DNA from: Chrysomallon squamiferum
Taxonomy: Eukaryota > Mollusca > Gastropoda > Neomphalida > Peltospiridae
DNA length: 62,000 bases
NCBI GenBank assembly: GCA_012295275.1
Contig: CM022677.1
Coordinates: 5,988,494 to 6,050,493, forward strand
Direction of reading: 5' to 3'
Shown: positions 49,552 through 62,000 of the stretch, one piece after another
Layout: each line of letters begins with the position of its first letter
How positions within the stretch are numbered: the stretch's first letter is position 1
Notes under the pieces: generated by a model
What the model was told of the DNA's origin: nothing
Databases searched by the model: none
The model's input: the letters and a program-made list of their open reading frames with translations, nothing else
Made by a program: the position numbers and the translations under genes

Positions 49552-50292
49552 CGACAGCATTTCGGGATGGTAACATTTATCAATAGTTTTACCAAATAAG
49601 GTATTGAATATTATGTCAGCACTGTTAATTTTAATTTAACACTTGTTGCAATTACCTTATATATTTGTTACAAAGGTGTTACCTTTAATTATACACACAC
49701 ACACATACATTTTTTCCTAAATATAACATGTATGAGAGCGGGACAGGAAAGTAAATGTCAAAGTGACATAATGAAATAGTAGACTTTCGTTCAGCTATGA
49801 ATGAGAATAGTATCTCTGAATAAAACCGTCACAATTTTTTATCTTGTCGTCCAGTGGAGCCAGCTTTACAGCTTTGTTAGAGAACAGAGAAAGATAATAC
49901 ACTTGTATAGTTATATACAGACGATTATCGATCCTGTTTATAAGCTATATCAATAATCAATAGAATAAAAAACAGAAAACAAAGTAACCTATGCTTTTAG
50001 TCACGTATGCATAATAATAATAATAATAGTAATAATAATAATAACATTTACATACATATATATATATATATATATGTTGAACTAGTTAACTAAATTTATT
50101 ATTATAGCATGTATTTCATTAACTGACTAATCTAAACATACTGTTTATTTTGAGAGAGAGAGGTTCTATACATACGTGTGTGTGTGTGTGTGTGGGTGTG
50201 TTTAACAAATCTCATTGAGTAAAATTAGTATTTTCTGTTAGTGTAATTAAAGTGATTTCCCGTTATTAATTATTATATGAAATATGGTGACA
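49552..50292. repeat. Dispersed repeat D, copy 1
   Basis: Matches 55949-56730 in the same orientation across several blocks: 'acagcatttcgg', 'attaccttatatatttg', and 'aataaaaccgtcacaatttt' with its flanks. TAA and TG microsatellites lie inside both. An inverted fragment is at about 52745-52790. No coding capacity is seen; the element class is unknown. Confidence 0.7.
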
Positions 50293-51516
50293 ATGTATAG
50301 CTGATTCTACAGCTTTGTCAAATTTATTGACGGTTTGTTGAAACCTAATTTAAGAAACGGAATCATTTAAATGAAACCTAATTAGAGCAGAATAAGTATA
50401 TTGCTATACGTTTTAAGTGGTGTGTGTGTGTGTGTATGTGTGTGTCGTGTGTGTGTGATGTCTGTATGTATGTTTGAGTGTGTGTATGTATGAGAGTGTG
50501 TGTGTGTTGTGTGTGTGTGTGCGTCTGTTTGTGTGTGTGTGCCCTTTACTGACCCAGATTACACTGCAAAATGACCCTACCAAAACAGAAAAATATATTA
50601 GCTAACCACTGTCAAACGCTAATCAAAGCAACTGAAAATTTCAACCTCCATTTCATAAAAGGGTCCGCCGGACTGTGCAAAGATTACATATATTTTTAAA
50701 TAGGATGTGCACCCTAAGAAGGTAAGTAAAATAGTTAGTAAAACGTGAAAAATAATAAGTAAACGAATAACGTTAGGAACAACGCCAGTACGACGGCAAC
50801 AGACACACATAAGTACATACACACATATACCTACCTACCTACAGACATACATACATATATGTACACACATACATACAAACATGCTGTAGGAATTACACAA
50901 GCAACATCCAAATCATGTGTCATTTGTTTCTTTGTGTTGTATTTATCATGTGTCATGTGTTTCTGTGTGTGTGTGTGTGTTGTATTTGATCATTTTCATT
51001 TGTTTCTGGGTATGTGTTGTATTTGATCATGTGTCATCTATTTTTGTGTGTTTGTTTGTGGTGAATGTGTTATTTGTTTCTGTGTCTGTGTTGTATTTGA
51101 TCATGTGTCATATGTTTGTGTAAATTCTCCACATATCAAAAAGACTATGCATTCCTTATTTTTAAAAGAGGTTAATTAGAAAAATATTGATCTCGTACAT
51201 GTCCATGGATCGATAATTGTTTGTTTGCAATTGTAGCTATGCGCCACAGGACAGCAAAAGAAAATCCCTGAAAGGTTTTATAAACAGTTATGAAAATAAG
51301 CTTTACAAAATAATCGACACGAAAAGGGTGCATATCATGTTTCGAAATTTCTCTTGGCAATAAAAAAGAACACCTGTGGGTTTATTGTTGATTGTTTTTT
51401 GCAGGTATAGAATTTGAATGTGTATTGGTGAATAATAAAAACTGGAGACCTTTCAAGCAAACCAGTTTCTGTTGTTCAGTTTGGTGAATTATATGTTATT
51501 GTAACAAAATATTTTA
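50293..51516. other. No gene seen; TG-rich and repeat E
   Basis: TG-rich tracts (50420-50540 and about 50920-51120). About 50565-50690 shares 'cctccatttcataaaagggt' and neighbouring words with 58365-58480 (repeat E). No gene is recognised. Confidence 0.5.
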
Positions 51517-51963
51517 AAATCATGTAATTTCATGTTGAGAGAAATGTAAATTATGTCCTTGGAATCGCATGGTCATAAAAATAAAATATCATATATTGTT
51601 AATAATATCAATACAACGGTAAGTACAACAGTAAGTTTCGGGATAGTCCCGTTACTTTTAATAATAAAATATGAAAGACTATCATTTTTCAGTGAGAAGG
51701 ACATTAATTTGGGGGTAAAAAATATTTTCAAATGTACTGTGTTATATAAGCTAATAACGTTACCGAAGGAATCCTAGTTTTCCAATTGATAATTGTACAC
51801 GGCATATTAAGAATTAAATTTTAATAACCGTGAATATAATTTTAATATTAATATTTCGTCTGAGAAAACAATACTTGTGAACGTTTTAAATGTTTGTGGT
51901 AAAGTAAACAGCAGTAAAAGTAACAACACCTTAACACAGTTAGTGCAGTTCATTAATTTTTAA
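51517..51963. repeat. Large inverted repeat, left arm
   Basis: About 447 bp, nearly perfectly complementary to 53362-53807. Shared words include 'gggatagtcccgttactttt' and 'ccaattgataattgtacacg'. The arms are separated by about 1.4 kb. Confidence 0.9.
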
Positions 51964-52466
51964 TTTTTAATTAGCAAGTGCTAAAAAAAATAAATATTGT
52001 GAGGTCATCTTTCTAAAATAGATTACAATACATATCACACAGACACACACACACACACACGCCTTTTAACATAACAAGAACAGTAACACAACTTGTATAT
52101 GTATATATCCTGTCTCATTCATACGTGCAAACAACGAAAAAAAAATGTAAAGGAAGACACAGAAATGAATAAATAAATAGAAACATAAATAAACACGTTA
52201 ATAATTATCTGATACACATGTCGTGATACAGTGGCTGGAACAGAATACACTCAGGTTAAATAAGAAGACAAAAATTGAGCAAATTTTATTAACAGTTTTG
52301 TGGAGTAGAATTTGTTGTTATGGATAGGTAGTTATGTTGTTAGAAAATCTTCTATCCAAACTTTTTTTATCATTATTATTAGTAGTAGTAATAGTAGTAG
52401 TAGTAGCAGTAACAGTAGTAGTAGTAGTACTAATAGTAGTACTATTATTATTATTATTATTATTAT

Positions 52467-52522
<56 letters not shown>

Positions 52523-53361
52523 TTTAAACTATTTGATATTGGAAACACTGACATTGGAAACTACTTTGTACTGCATCGTTTATCATCACTATATGAACGA
52601 GCTAACTGAAAGGCTATGAAAACCAGCGAAGCGATAACTTGTATTATTCATACTGGTCTGTAGGACGTTTTTGTGTTCATGTTTTTCAGATAATCTGGTT
52701 CAAAAAAAAACAACATTCATTCACAATATCAACAAGATGTCAAAAGTGTGACGGTTTTATTCAGAGACACTATTCTCATATATGTACATATGTGAATTAA
52801 GAATGATATGAAAGTTAACACCTTTCTAAAATATACGTAAGGTAAACAGCAAGATGTGTTAAATTAAAATACTTAGAAAACAATTGTGTTACGTATATTT
52901 GTCAGCTAGTAACACTGCTGTTAATATTCAATCCCCTGTTCAATTCCCTATTTCCAAACTTTTGAGAATTGCTCTCTGATTCAAACAGAAATATACTTGC
53001 TTGCTTTAGCTAAATAATAAAACATATAATATTACAATTTCATGAATTTTATCGTTTCTTTCTTTCTTTCTGTCTTTATTTATTTGTTTATTTATCTTAA
53101 ATAGAATGAAATAAAATTTATAATAAAGGAATATATATTATTTTATTACAATTGTGTATATGCGACTAAAATCATATATTCGCCTTGTATCGCGTTTTTT
53201 AAAATTATTATAGTTTATTTATATAGCTTACGAAAAAACACTGATACTATTCAAGTTTAAACACGATAACATTTTGGCGGCTAAATGTATTATCTTTCTC
53301 CGACCTTCTACAAACCAGCTGTCTATTATTACTATATGTGTGATAGACTGTAACACGCATT
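51964..53361. other. Spacer between inverted arms
   Basis: Contains a GTA/TTA microsatellite (about 52375-52523), an inverted piece of repeat D (about 52745-52790) and part of repeat C (53250-53361). No transposase-like frame was found. Confidence 0.6.
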
Positions 53362-53807
53362 TTAAAAATTAATGAACTGCACTAACTGTGTTAAGGTGTT
53401 GTTACTTTTACTGCTGTTTACTTTACCACAAACATTTAAAACGTTCACAAGTATTGTTTTCTCAGACGAAATATTAATATTAAAATTATATTCACGGTTA
53501 TTAAAATTTAATTCTTAATATGCCGTGTACAATTATCAATTGGAAAACTAGGATTCCTTCGGTAACGTTATTAGCTTATATAACACAGTACATTTGAAAA
53601 TATTTTTTACCCCCAAATTAATGTCCTTCTCACTGAAAAATGATAGTCTTTCATATTTTATTATTAAAAGTAACGGGACTATCCCGAAACTTACTGTTGT
53701 ACTTACCGTTGTATTGATATTATTAACAATATATGATATTTTATTTTTATGACCATGCGATTCCGCGACATAATTTACATTTCTCTCAACATGAAATTAC
53801 ATGATTT
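53362..53807. repeat. Large inverted repeat, right arm
   Basis: Reverse complement of 51517-51963 with only a few differences (for example near 53764). Together the arms could fold into a long hairpin or represent the ends of a foldback-type element. Confidence 0.9.
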
Positions 53808-53971
53808 TTAATTATATTTGTTTGTTTTCATTCTATTGCTTCCATTTTTTTCATTCTGTCACTTCATATCTTATTTCTTTCTTTCATTTTTTTTTCATTT
53901 TTACTCGTTTTTCCTTTCATTCTTTTTCTATCTCTCTTTCTCTCATCCTACACTAATATTACATTGTATGC

Positions 53972-54049
<78 letters not shown>

Positions 54050-54490
54050 CTGTATTGTATTATTGAGTACCGAATAAATCAGTGTACATAAAATGTATCC
54101 GTCGTCTTATGTGTGTTTGGGTGTGTGTTTGTGTGTGTGTGTTTGTGTTGTGTGTTTGTGTTGTGTGTTTGTGTTTGTGTGTGTGTTTGTGTGTGTGTTT
54201 ATGTTTGTGTGTGTGTGTTTGTGTGTGTTTGTGTGTGTGAGTGTGTTTGTGTGTGTGTTTGTGTGTTGTTTGTGTGTGTTTGTGTGTGTGTGTTTGAGTG
54301 TGTGTGTGTGTGTGTGTAACTGTTTGTTTGTTATACAAAGTTGGCCATAGCTAATTATCTTAATTAAACAAAACTAATACTTTGTTTATTAAGCAAATCC
54401 CGCCATAGCTATTTTATCTCAATTCTTAAATTTTATAACTTTGTGTGTTTGTTATACAAAACCCGCAGTTTATTTACTTATTATAATTAC

Positions 54491-54545
<55 letters not shown>

Positions 54546-55699
54546 GACTTATTTCTAGTTTATAGTTGCTTTATATTTTATATATAGACTTCACAATCTT
54601 AATAATAATAATGAAAAGATTATATACATATAAACATTATTACTTTATTAAGATTATATATGCCTAGTATGCATCTACTGAAAAACAGTTTCATAGATAT
54701 CCGTTTTTAACGTTATAACAAAGACAACTTTAAATATCTACTACCATAAAATTCTCGTTTTGTTTTAGATTTTCAATGTTTGAACCTAACTCTGTATTAT
54801 GGTTGTTGTTTCCTTTACATGAATTTTGTTTATATTTAAGATACGTAAACAGTTTTAGTATATTCTACTATGTTTACTTTGAATCCAATGGATTACTTCA
54901 TACTCATTGTTTGAGAACACAGGTACAAAGTTTATTTCTCAAAGTTTCAAATTAATTTATTTTTAGACATAGGTGAAAATCTATTTGGAAAATTTATTTC
55001 TACAGAAAATAATTTACTTTTGGGGACATTTTACGGATAAAGCTTATTTCTTAACAGATTTGTACAAGTGGACGGATTTTGGGCTTTATAGTTTATTCTT
55101 GTTTTTAAAGTTATGTTTTCTGGTTCTGAATTTCCTGTGTAACTATTGTCCCAAAATGGTTAAAGTCAGCACCAGGACAGTATTCTCCTTGAACCTGAGT
55201 ATGTCGATATACATTTATTTAGTCCGTTATATATTTCGGTAGTGGAACATCATTTCTTTTTTCTGTTGTTTTTTTGTTTCTTTTTTTAATTTCAGGTAAG
55301 CGACACGGTTTTCACATTCATGATACATTTTATAACTACATATAAAAGCGTTCAGGGATGTATACAAAATCAAGAACAATAAAATATATTTCTAAATCTG
55401 TATGAAATATGTATGTATGTATACATTTAGGAATGAATATGCTGCATCGTATGTACGTGTGATTCTAATCTGGAGCGCACTAGCACAGAAGTGCACTCAC
55501 AAAGTCTGATGTCGCTGAGGAGACTGGAAAGTGTGACATCCATTTCCCCGCACTTCTTAGACAGACCGAGTAAACTCATCAATCCCATGAAGCACGCGTT
55601 TTTGTTGTTGTTCTTTTGTCTTTTTTCATTTGTGTGTGCTTATATATATATATTGTTTTTTTGTGGGGCATCGGATGCTTTGAGAGCAGAATCGTTTTA

Positions 55700-55700
<1 letters not shown>
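53808..55700. other. No gene seen; microsatellites and short repeats
   Basis: (GA)n (about 53977-54047), an irregular TG/TTTG tract (54107-54320) and (AC)n (about 54493-54542). 54325-54480 holds two to three degenerate copies of a piece containing 'ccatagct' and 'cttaatt', recurring near 58545-58620. A degraded SINE-like piece lies near 55490-55545. No coding signal is convincing. Confidence 0.5.
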
Positions 55701-55701
<1 letters not shown>

Positions 55702-55790
<89 letters not shown>

Positions 55791-55882
55791 CCGTGTGTGT
55801 GTGTGTGTGTCTGTCTTTCTGACTTTCGTACATAGAGTAAAACAGATATAATCTGTTATTTAATTTTGAATAGCGAACGAAA

Positions 55883-55941
<59 letters not shown>

Positions 55942-55948
55942 TATTAAC
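55702..55948. repeat. (CT)n and (TAA)n microsatellites
   Basis: (CT)n at about 55702-55788, then (GT)n, then (TAA)n at about 55885-55941, immediately before repeat D copy 2. Confidence 0.95.
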
Positions 55949-56556
55949 TCTACAGCATTTCGGTTTGGTAATTTATCAATAAGTTTACAGAATAGGGGTT
56001 TGAATATTATGTTTTTAAAAATATACGCAACATAACTGTTTTTTAAGTTTTGTAACACATTGAAATTACCTTATATATTTGCTACATATTCCTATTTCTA
56101 TCTACCTATCTCTCTAACTATCTATATATCTCTATATATATCTGCCTATCTATCTATCGATCTATCTACGTGCATGTTTTATTTCATTAATATACCATGA
56201 AGCTATAAGAGCAGGACAGCGAAGTAAAGGTCAAAATGACATAATGAAATCTTAGACTTTCGTTCAGATAAAAATGAGAATAGCGTCTCTAAATAAAACC
56301 GTCACAATTTTTTCATCTTGTCATACAGGTTTGTAAAGAGAGAAAGATAAAGACATGAGAGAAAGATAATACATTTCTATACCCAACACAGATCTTGTAT
56401 AAACTTCTATAGTTATATACAGGCGGTAATAGATGCTTTTTTTATGTAAGGTGTATAAATAATGAATAGCAATGAAAAACAGGACATTAAGATAACGCAT
56501 GTTTTTAGTCACGTACGCATAATAATAATAATAATAATAATAATAATAGCAGTAGC

Positions 56557-56587
<31 letters not shown>

Positions 56588-56730
56588 TTTGTATAACTGT
56601 AACCAGTCTCTCTCTCCCTGCATATACGTGTTTGTGTGTGTGTGTGTGGAACAAATCTCACTGAGTAGGATTATTATTTTATGACAGTATAAAACTAGTT
56701 CCCGATATTAATTACTATATGAACGTGGTA
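55949..56730. repeat. Dispersed repeat D, copy 2
   Basis: Second copy of 49552-50292, in the same orientation, with its own CTAT-type and TAA/GTA microsatellites inside. No coding capacity is seen. Confidence 0.7.
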
Positions 56731-57304
56731 ATAAAAGTAAAAGAAAAATATCTTGAATATGGCCACTGTAAGGACATAAAGATAAGATTTTGTTTCACTG
56801 ACGAACAAAGGAATGTTTTCTTCTTCTGCTTCTACCTTTCATTCTTTTCTTCTCTTTATTTTTTTTTTCGTTATATAGCTTTTCAAGTCTCCATTCACCG
56901 CGTAACCTAATTTGAAGTTTTTTCAAATAACATTTTATTTGTTTACTGAAGCGAAACTTACTATGTTGTTTGTTTGCTGGTGTGAACAGTAAAACAAGTT
57001 ACGAGTGTTTTAAAATGACAGATTTATTCAGGAGACCATAATCCACATAGAAAAATGATGTAGATACATCGATTTATTAAATAACGAAATAAAGTACATT
57101 ACAATTAAACAAATACTACACAAACGTACAATTGGTCACGTTTCAACATAATTTATGTCAGTATTAAACTAATTTCCCGATCTAACATATTATAATCTGA
57201 ATTTAATCAAATTTATTTCCCGATCTAATCGTCGACAGTATGTGCAAATATTAATATCTCTGAATGTAATTTATGTACTTATACATATCTCGCTCAGTCT
57301 GTAT
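56731..57304. other. No gene seen
   Basis: AT-rich sequence without recognisable features apart from a T/C-rich stretch near 56815-56870. Confidence 0.5.
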
Positions 57305-57550
57305 AAATGTAACCTACAAATAATAATTTTTTTATAAAGTGACTCTTTTCATCTAAGAAAAGAAAAAAAGAAACTTTTTTATATACGTGAGTAAAAGTTA
57401 TTATTTTCTGTCAGTGAGAATATCAGTATTTTATATTATATTTGTTTAAAGTTTAAATAATAAACTATCTGGAATGAGGGTTTTCTTAAATATATCATTA
57501 ATCACGATGAATAAAATACTCGAGCGACAAGGAAGATGTTTTAAATTACA
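57305..57550. repeat. Dispersed repeat A, copy 2
   Basis: Partner of 42428-42690, followed likewise by a CA-rich tract (57550-57765). Confidence 0.7.
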
Positions 57551-58117
57551 CACCTACATACACGTATACACACACATACACATACATACATACACACAAC
57601 ACAATTACATTCATATATATACACATACATACACAACTCACACATATATACACATACCCACAAACACAACACACACACACATACATACAGAATACACACA
57701 ACGCATACAGACACATTCACGCACAATACACCAACACACATGCACACACATACACACTGCAACCACATCCTACACGTTCAGTTTAACAGAAGTTTAGATT
57801 CTGTTTGTTTACCGAGGCGAAACATTCTCGGCTGTTTAGTCACGTTTTGAATTCACGCTGACAAAATCAATACAGGTCCTGATAAATAGTGTGCAGTATG
57901 TGAAGTAGAATATATTTCCTAAAATTTATCACTCGCAGTAATTAAAAATAAATAAATAAATAAATAAAGTAAAATAACAAAAGTATTTAACAGATGTATT
58001 ATTATTAGCAGTTTTGTGATAATGGTTATACAAGTATTAGTATTAATAGTAGCAGTTGTTGCTCCTGTACAGTATTTTTTATCCTTAATTTTGTTTTAAT
58101 ATTTATTATTATTATTA

Positions 58118-58172
<55 letters not shown>

Positions 58173-58615
58173 TTTTTTATTTTTATTATTATCATTTGTT
58201 TAAATGTTACAACAGCGCACACATCTAGTATTGAACTCAGGTACGGACCTGAGTACAGAGGAATGTGGGTTTCAAAAAAAAAAAAAAAAAAAAAAAGGAA
58301 ACAAAGAAGAAAAAACTCAAACAAAAGATCCGATTTTGTGAAAATTTATAATAATAATAGTTTCTGTTTTCTGTCAAACGCTTATCAAAACAAAATCAGA
58401 ATTTCCAGGTCCAGTGACCTCCATTTCATAAAAGGGCCCACCGGACTGTGCAAAGGTTACAAATTATTAGATTACTGCAGATGTCAGTGAAAACATCGAA
58501 TTCAGAGAGCAAGAGAACCAGCGTAGACAGACACATTTTAAAACTTTGTTTGTTACACAAAACTCGTCATAGCTAATTATCTTAATTCTTAAATTTTAAA
58601 ACTTTGTATGTTTGT

Positions 58616-58689
<74 letters not shown>

Positions 58690-58749
58690 GTGTGTGTGTT
58701 TTTCTAGCTACGTTCTTTGGTATACCAGCTTGTAGCACTGGTTTTCGCT

Positions 58750-58783
<34 letters not shown>

Positions 58784-58785
58784 AA

Positions 58786-58826
<41 letters not shown>

Positions 58827-59438
58827 TAACAATAATAACAATAATAATGCAGAACCCCCGAAAAAAACAAAACACTAGAAATAATTGTGATCATGGCCAT
58901 CTAAAATGTTCTATTCGTGAAAACCAACACTATTGGAGGGTTGAAACCTTTCATACAGATCAAAAATGAACATACCCTGTCTGTCTATTTGCCGCTTTAT
59001 AAGGCATAACTTAATATGTGATGAATAGTTTATTGTTTAAATAGTTTATTGTTGTTATTATTATTATTAGTAGTAGTAGTAGTAGCAGAAGTAGTAGCAG
59101 CAGCAGCAGTAGTAGCAGTAGCAGCAGCAGTAGCAGTAATAGTAGCAGCAGCAGTTGTAGTAGTAATAGTAGCAGCAGTAGTAGTACAGAACTGTTACTT
59201 TTATTAACAACTGCTAACATTATTTGAACAATGTCTTGAGAGGAAACCCGCTATACAGAGAAACTTTCAAGGATGTAACACTCGATAGTTTTCACTGGTA
59301 CTGGATGTGACGTGGAAATACTTAGTGGATCCGCAGTGAACGTTCAAGTCTACACGACGATGTTTTATTGTAATTAAGCAAACTACTGAACGTTGAATCG
59401 AACATTTATTTCTTTGTTAATTTAAAAAAATGATGATG

Positions 59439-59493
<55 letters not shown>

Positions 59494-60060
59494 TAATAAT
59501 AATAAGAAAACACTTAAAATATGTAGAAAATAACATGACCAAATTTTAAGCAAACAAAGTTTGACATTAAAAGTCTTCTCTTTTTCTTTTCTATCAAAAC
59601 AAACCAGTCAAATGTAACTTTCATATCTATTACCAGGTCCTAAACCTGTTCTATACAAAGATGTACATAAATAATATAAATTGCTACTTTTGAATAAATA
59701 AATATATTAAAAAAAAAAAAAAAAAATAAAGTAATATATATATATAAAAATCATAACCTAATTTGCAAAAATAATCTGAAGTGTAGGATGTTTTCAAATA
59801 CATTTATTGAATTAACACTGAAAGGTTAATTTTGTCAATAAATATTAAATGAAATGAAATAATGATAAACATGCATAAAAAATCTATTGAAATTAAAAAG
59901 TATTTAAATCGAGTAAGAATTATATTTTATTTGTAAAACAAAATTCCTAAATCAGACTTCTTTTATCTATTCATGAATCTTAATAAGTCTTAAATCTAAC
60001 TCTAAACCTACCCTCAGCCAATCCTCACTCACACTTTTTATTATTGTTGAATTTAACTCA
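57551..60060. other. No gene seen; dense microsatellites
   Basis: CA-rich tract (57551-57765), (TTA)n (58103-58172), poly-A (58275-58297), repeat E (58365-58480), (GA)n (58618-58685), (AT)n and (TAA)n (58752-58850), GTA/GCA mixed repeats (59060-59186) and (TAA)n (59440-59505). Frames through these encode homopolymeric residues only. Confidence 0.7.
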
Positions 60061-60092
60061 GTGATAATTATGTTGAATGAAGATAATGTCTT

Positions 60093-60143
<51 letters not shown>

Positions 60144-62000
60144 GAATGTATTATCATTCAGTCTCATTTTGTCAAAAGTATGATTCGCTCTCCTGAGTTA
60201 AGACTGATTTCTAGTGAAATGTCTGTAATAACACTGAATTTGTTAATCACTGTACCTTATGAAGTTGTCTATGACTCTAGCTTAAATTATAAATATAAAT
60301 AACAAAACTCAGAATAATTTAAATATTTGTTTGGAAGGAGAAAACAGGATTTAAATAAACATTTAAAACTACCTATTTTAAATCTTTGAATACAATTACC
60401 TGTCATAAATAAAAAGAAAAGCCTGTATCAAAAGTGTCAGCAACAAGACTTGAATCACTTTAGTTATTTTGTGTAATATGTGTAATGACTGGTTCCACAT
60501 ATTGTCTGTAACAGAAAGATATACAGATAGAGAGATAGACAGACAGATAGAAAAATAGACTAAACAATTTAAATATTATATTCTGCAACAGGAAACAACC
60601 AAATTTTTCAGTCATTTGAAATGCAAGTAAAATTCAAAATTATAGATCTCTATGCAAAGTTTTTATGGTGTTTTCTGAATATGTACACACCAAACAAATG
60701 AATAATAGTACCATTATTACAGTACTCCCTCAATTACTTAAGCAAAACATGGTATAAGATGTATCTGAACTTTCAAACAAAAAGTATTTAACTTTTTTTA
60801 AAAGGTTTTAAAGTGCTGAGAGGCGCCAAGATTTCTGATTGATCCAATACAAGTGTATTAATAAAATAAAATAAAAAAGACATTAGGTTAGAACAAATTT
60901 AGAATTTTCTAAACAACGTGACATATAATATAATCTAATATAATATAATCTGCAAATTAATCATTAAGAAAAGATATTCCAAACAACATATATTCTATGT
61001 TTTATTAATATATGTTTTTATAAATCTTTACCAGTAGATACAAAAAAATAACAATAATAATAAAGTTATCTCCTTTGAGCTATACGATTTGTAGTTTTTC
61101 AAAACAGTAAATCAAGGATTTCTACATCAGTCATTTTTTAAATAATTTCTTTTTCACACACTTGACTGTCTGGTCCAAACATTCTGTCTACTGGTCTATT
61201 TCTGTCTGTATCTTGCATGAATAACACTTTGAATCTGAAATCACAGTTTCACAGATTTATAAATTCTTCAGTTAGTGCAGTCCATGTAACAAGTAACTGT
61301 TTTTAAATATTACTTTTGGTGTGGAAGTTTCTAACAGCTCTCAAATTCTTCAAGAATTCAGTTCTTCATATTTGTTGTGAAGATATTTTATCTTCTGCTG
61401 TTTCTTCTGATTAGTTTGTTCAGTACAGTGAGAAATCTTGAAGAACTTGGAGAAAAACACAAGTCACTCAGAATCAATGTCACTTCTCACATGTTTCTTT
61501 TATTCTCAAAACAAGCTTATGAAAAAGGACCCTGGAGAAAAACAAAATTATTATTAAAATTAAAATAATATTCAGAGTTGTATAAATAATATTTTAGAAT
61601 TTAACCACGTACAATGAAGGTTGATATAATTCAAATGGGATGGGTTGTCACTTAATTATTTTAATGATTTTTTACTTACTGTTAAAAAGCCATTTATTCC
61701 ATGGACAAAATCAGTTTAATTTAGCATTGCATTTCATTTCATTTCGTTTATTTAATTGTGAATCATTTCACACATTACATTTTATTTCATTTTATTCCAT
61801 TAATTTTATAAGATTTTATCATTATTTCATTTCTTTTATTTCAGTTCAGTTCAGTTTGTTCAGTTCAATTGAATTATTGTACTGTATTGTGTTGTGTTGT
61901 TGTGTATTGTACTTCACAGTATTTCATTTCATTTATTTTATTTTATTGTACTTATTCTTAGATATCGAATGATCAGGTAAAGCAGTCTGAGTTATCATTA
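60061..62000. other. No gene recognised; (CT)n and TTTCA-type tract
   Basis: (CT)n at about 60095-60141 and a degenerate pentanucleotide tract of the 'atttcatttc' kind (about 61725-61950). A 63-codon frame at 61377-61568 starts with a hydrophobic stretch resembling a signal peptide, but it has no other support. Confidence 0.45.

Noticed and set aside
54973-55242. 89-codon frame on the plus strand
   Set aside because: The composition (Phe, Leu, Tyr, Ile) follows from AT-rich DNA and no motif is visible.
61377-61568. Small secreted protein with a signal peptide
   Set aside because: The hydrophobic start is common in T-rich DNA. There is no conserved domain, splice context or repeat of the frame elsewhere.

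Overview
The window is animal nuclear DNA. It is AT-rich and crowded with microsatellites ((GA)n, (CA)n, (TTA)n, (GATA)n). It carries a decayed non-LTR retrotransposon and a small TA-flanked inverted-repeat element, and its genes have a spliced 5' leader. The repeat density is compatible with a lophotrochozoan such as a cephalopod, but the lineage is a guess. No rRNA, functional tRNA, CRISPR array or housekeeping gene was recognised. A 200-base N gap lies at 42228-42427.

The only convincing genes form a cluster at about 1-42200. Each has one coding exon of 142-184 codons behind a 3' splice site, and all belong to one family. The N-terminus holds a Gly-His motif followed by a 'TYIS(W/F)W' strand. 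A central 'WW..W' segment follows, and then an 'N(C/S).(W/Y).VY.ALRAGGA' helix. The order His then Cys is that of circularly permuted papain-like (NlpC/P60, LRAT-like) hydrolases. Two paralogous types alternate. The 'NC type' keeps His and Cys; its intact genes are at 5753, 13001, 21242 and 29508, all on +. The 'NS type' has Ser in place of Cys; its intact genes are at 3182 (+) and 34993-35427 (-). Three more NS copies (15114-15549, 23358-23793, 31627-32062, all -) share one single-base frameshift. Remnants lie at 7058 (NS), 33118 (NC) and 40755 (NC).

Layout: 1-706 is a diverged NC 5' flank whose gene is gone. An inverted segment at about 1620-3970 carries an intact NS gene. At 4392-5496 there is a local duplication. 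A distinctive NC gene with a glycine-zipper-like insert starts at 5753, and an NS stub lies near 7.1 kb. From about 8977 to 32189 a unit of about 8.25 kb is repeated 2.8 times almost without change. Each full unit has a 22-bp minisatellite, an NC gene and a convergent frameshifted NS gene. An older, partly deleted unit follows at 32190-37470. A LINE fragment (38.8-39.7 kb) and an NC pseudogene (40.8-41.2 kb) end the cluster just before the gap.

From 42428 to 62000 I see no supportable gene. This half holds microsatellites, several dispersed repeat families, a large inverted repeat (51517/53807) and one weak candidate exon with a 42-bp in-frame repeat (45865-45970).

The most interesting reading is an expanding and decaying cluster of putative cysteine hydrolases. 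Likely catalytic copies sit tail-to-tail with copies that have lost the nucleophile. Function, expression and possible bacterial ancestry are inferences that need structure, homology and RNA data.
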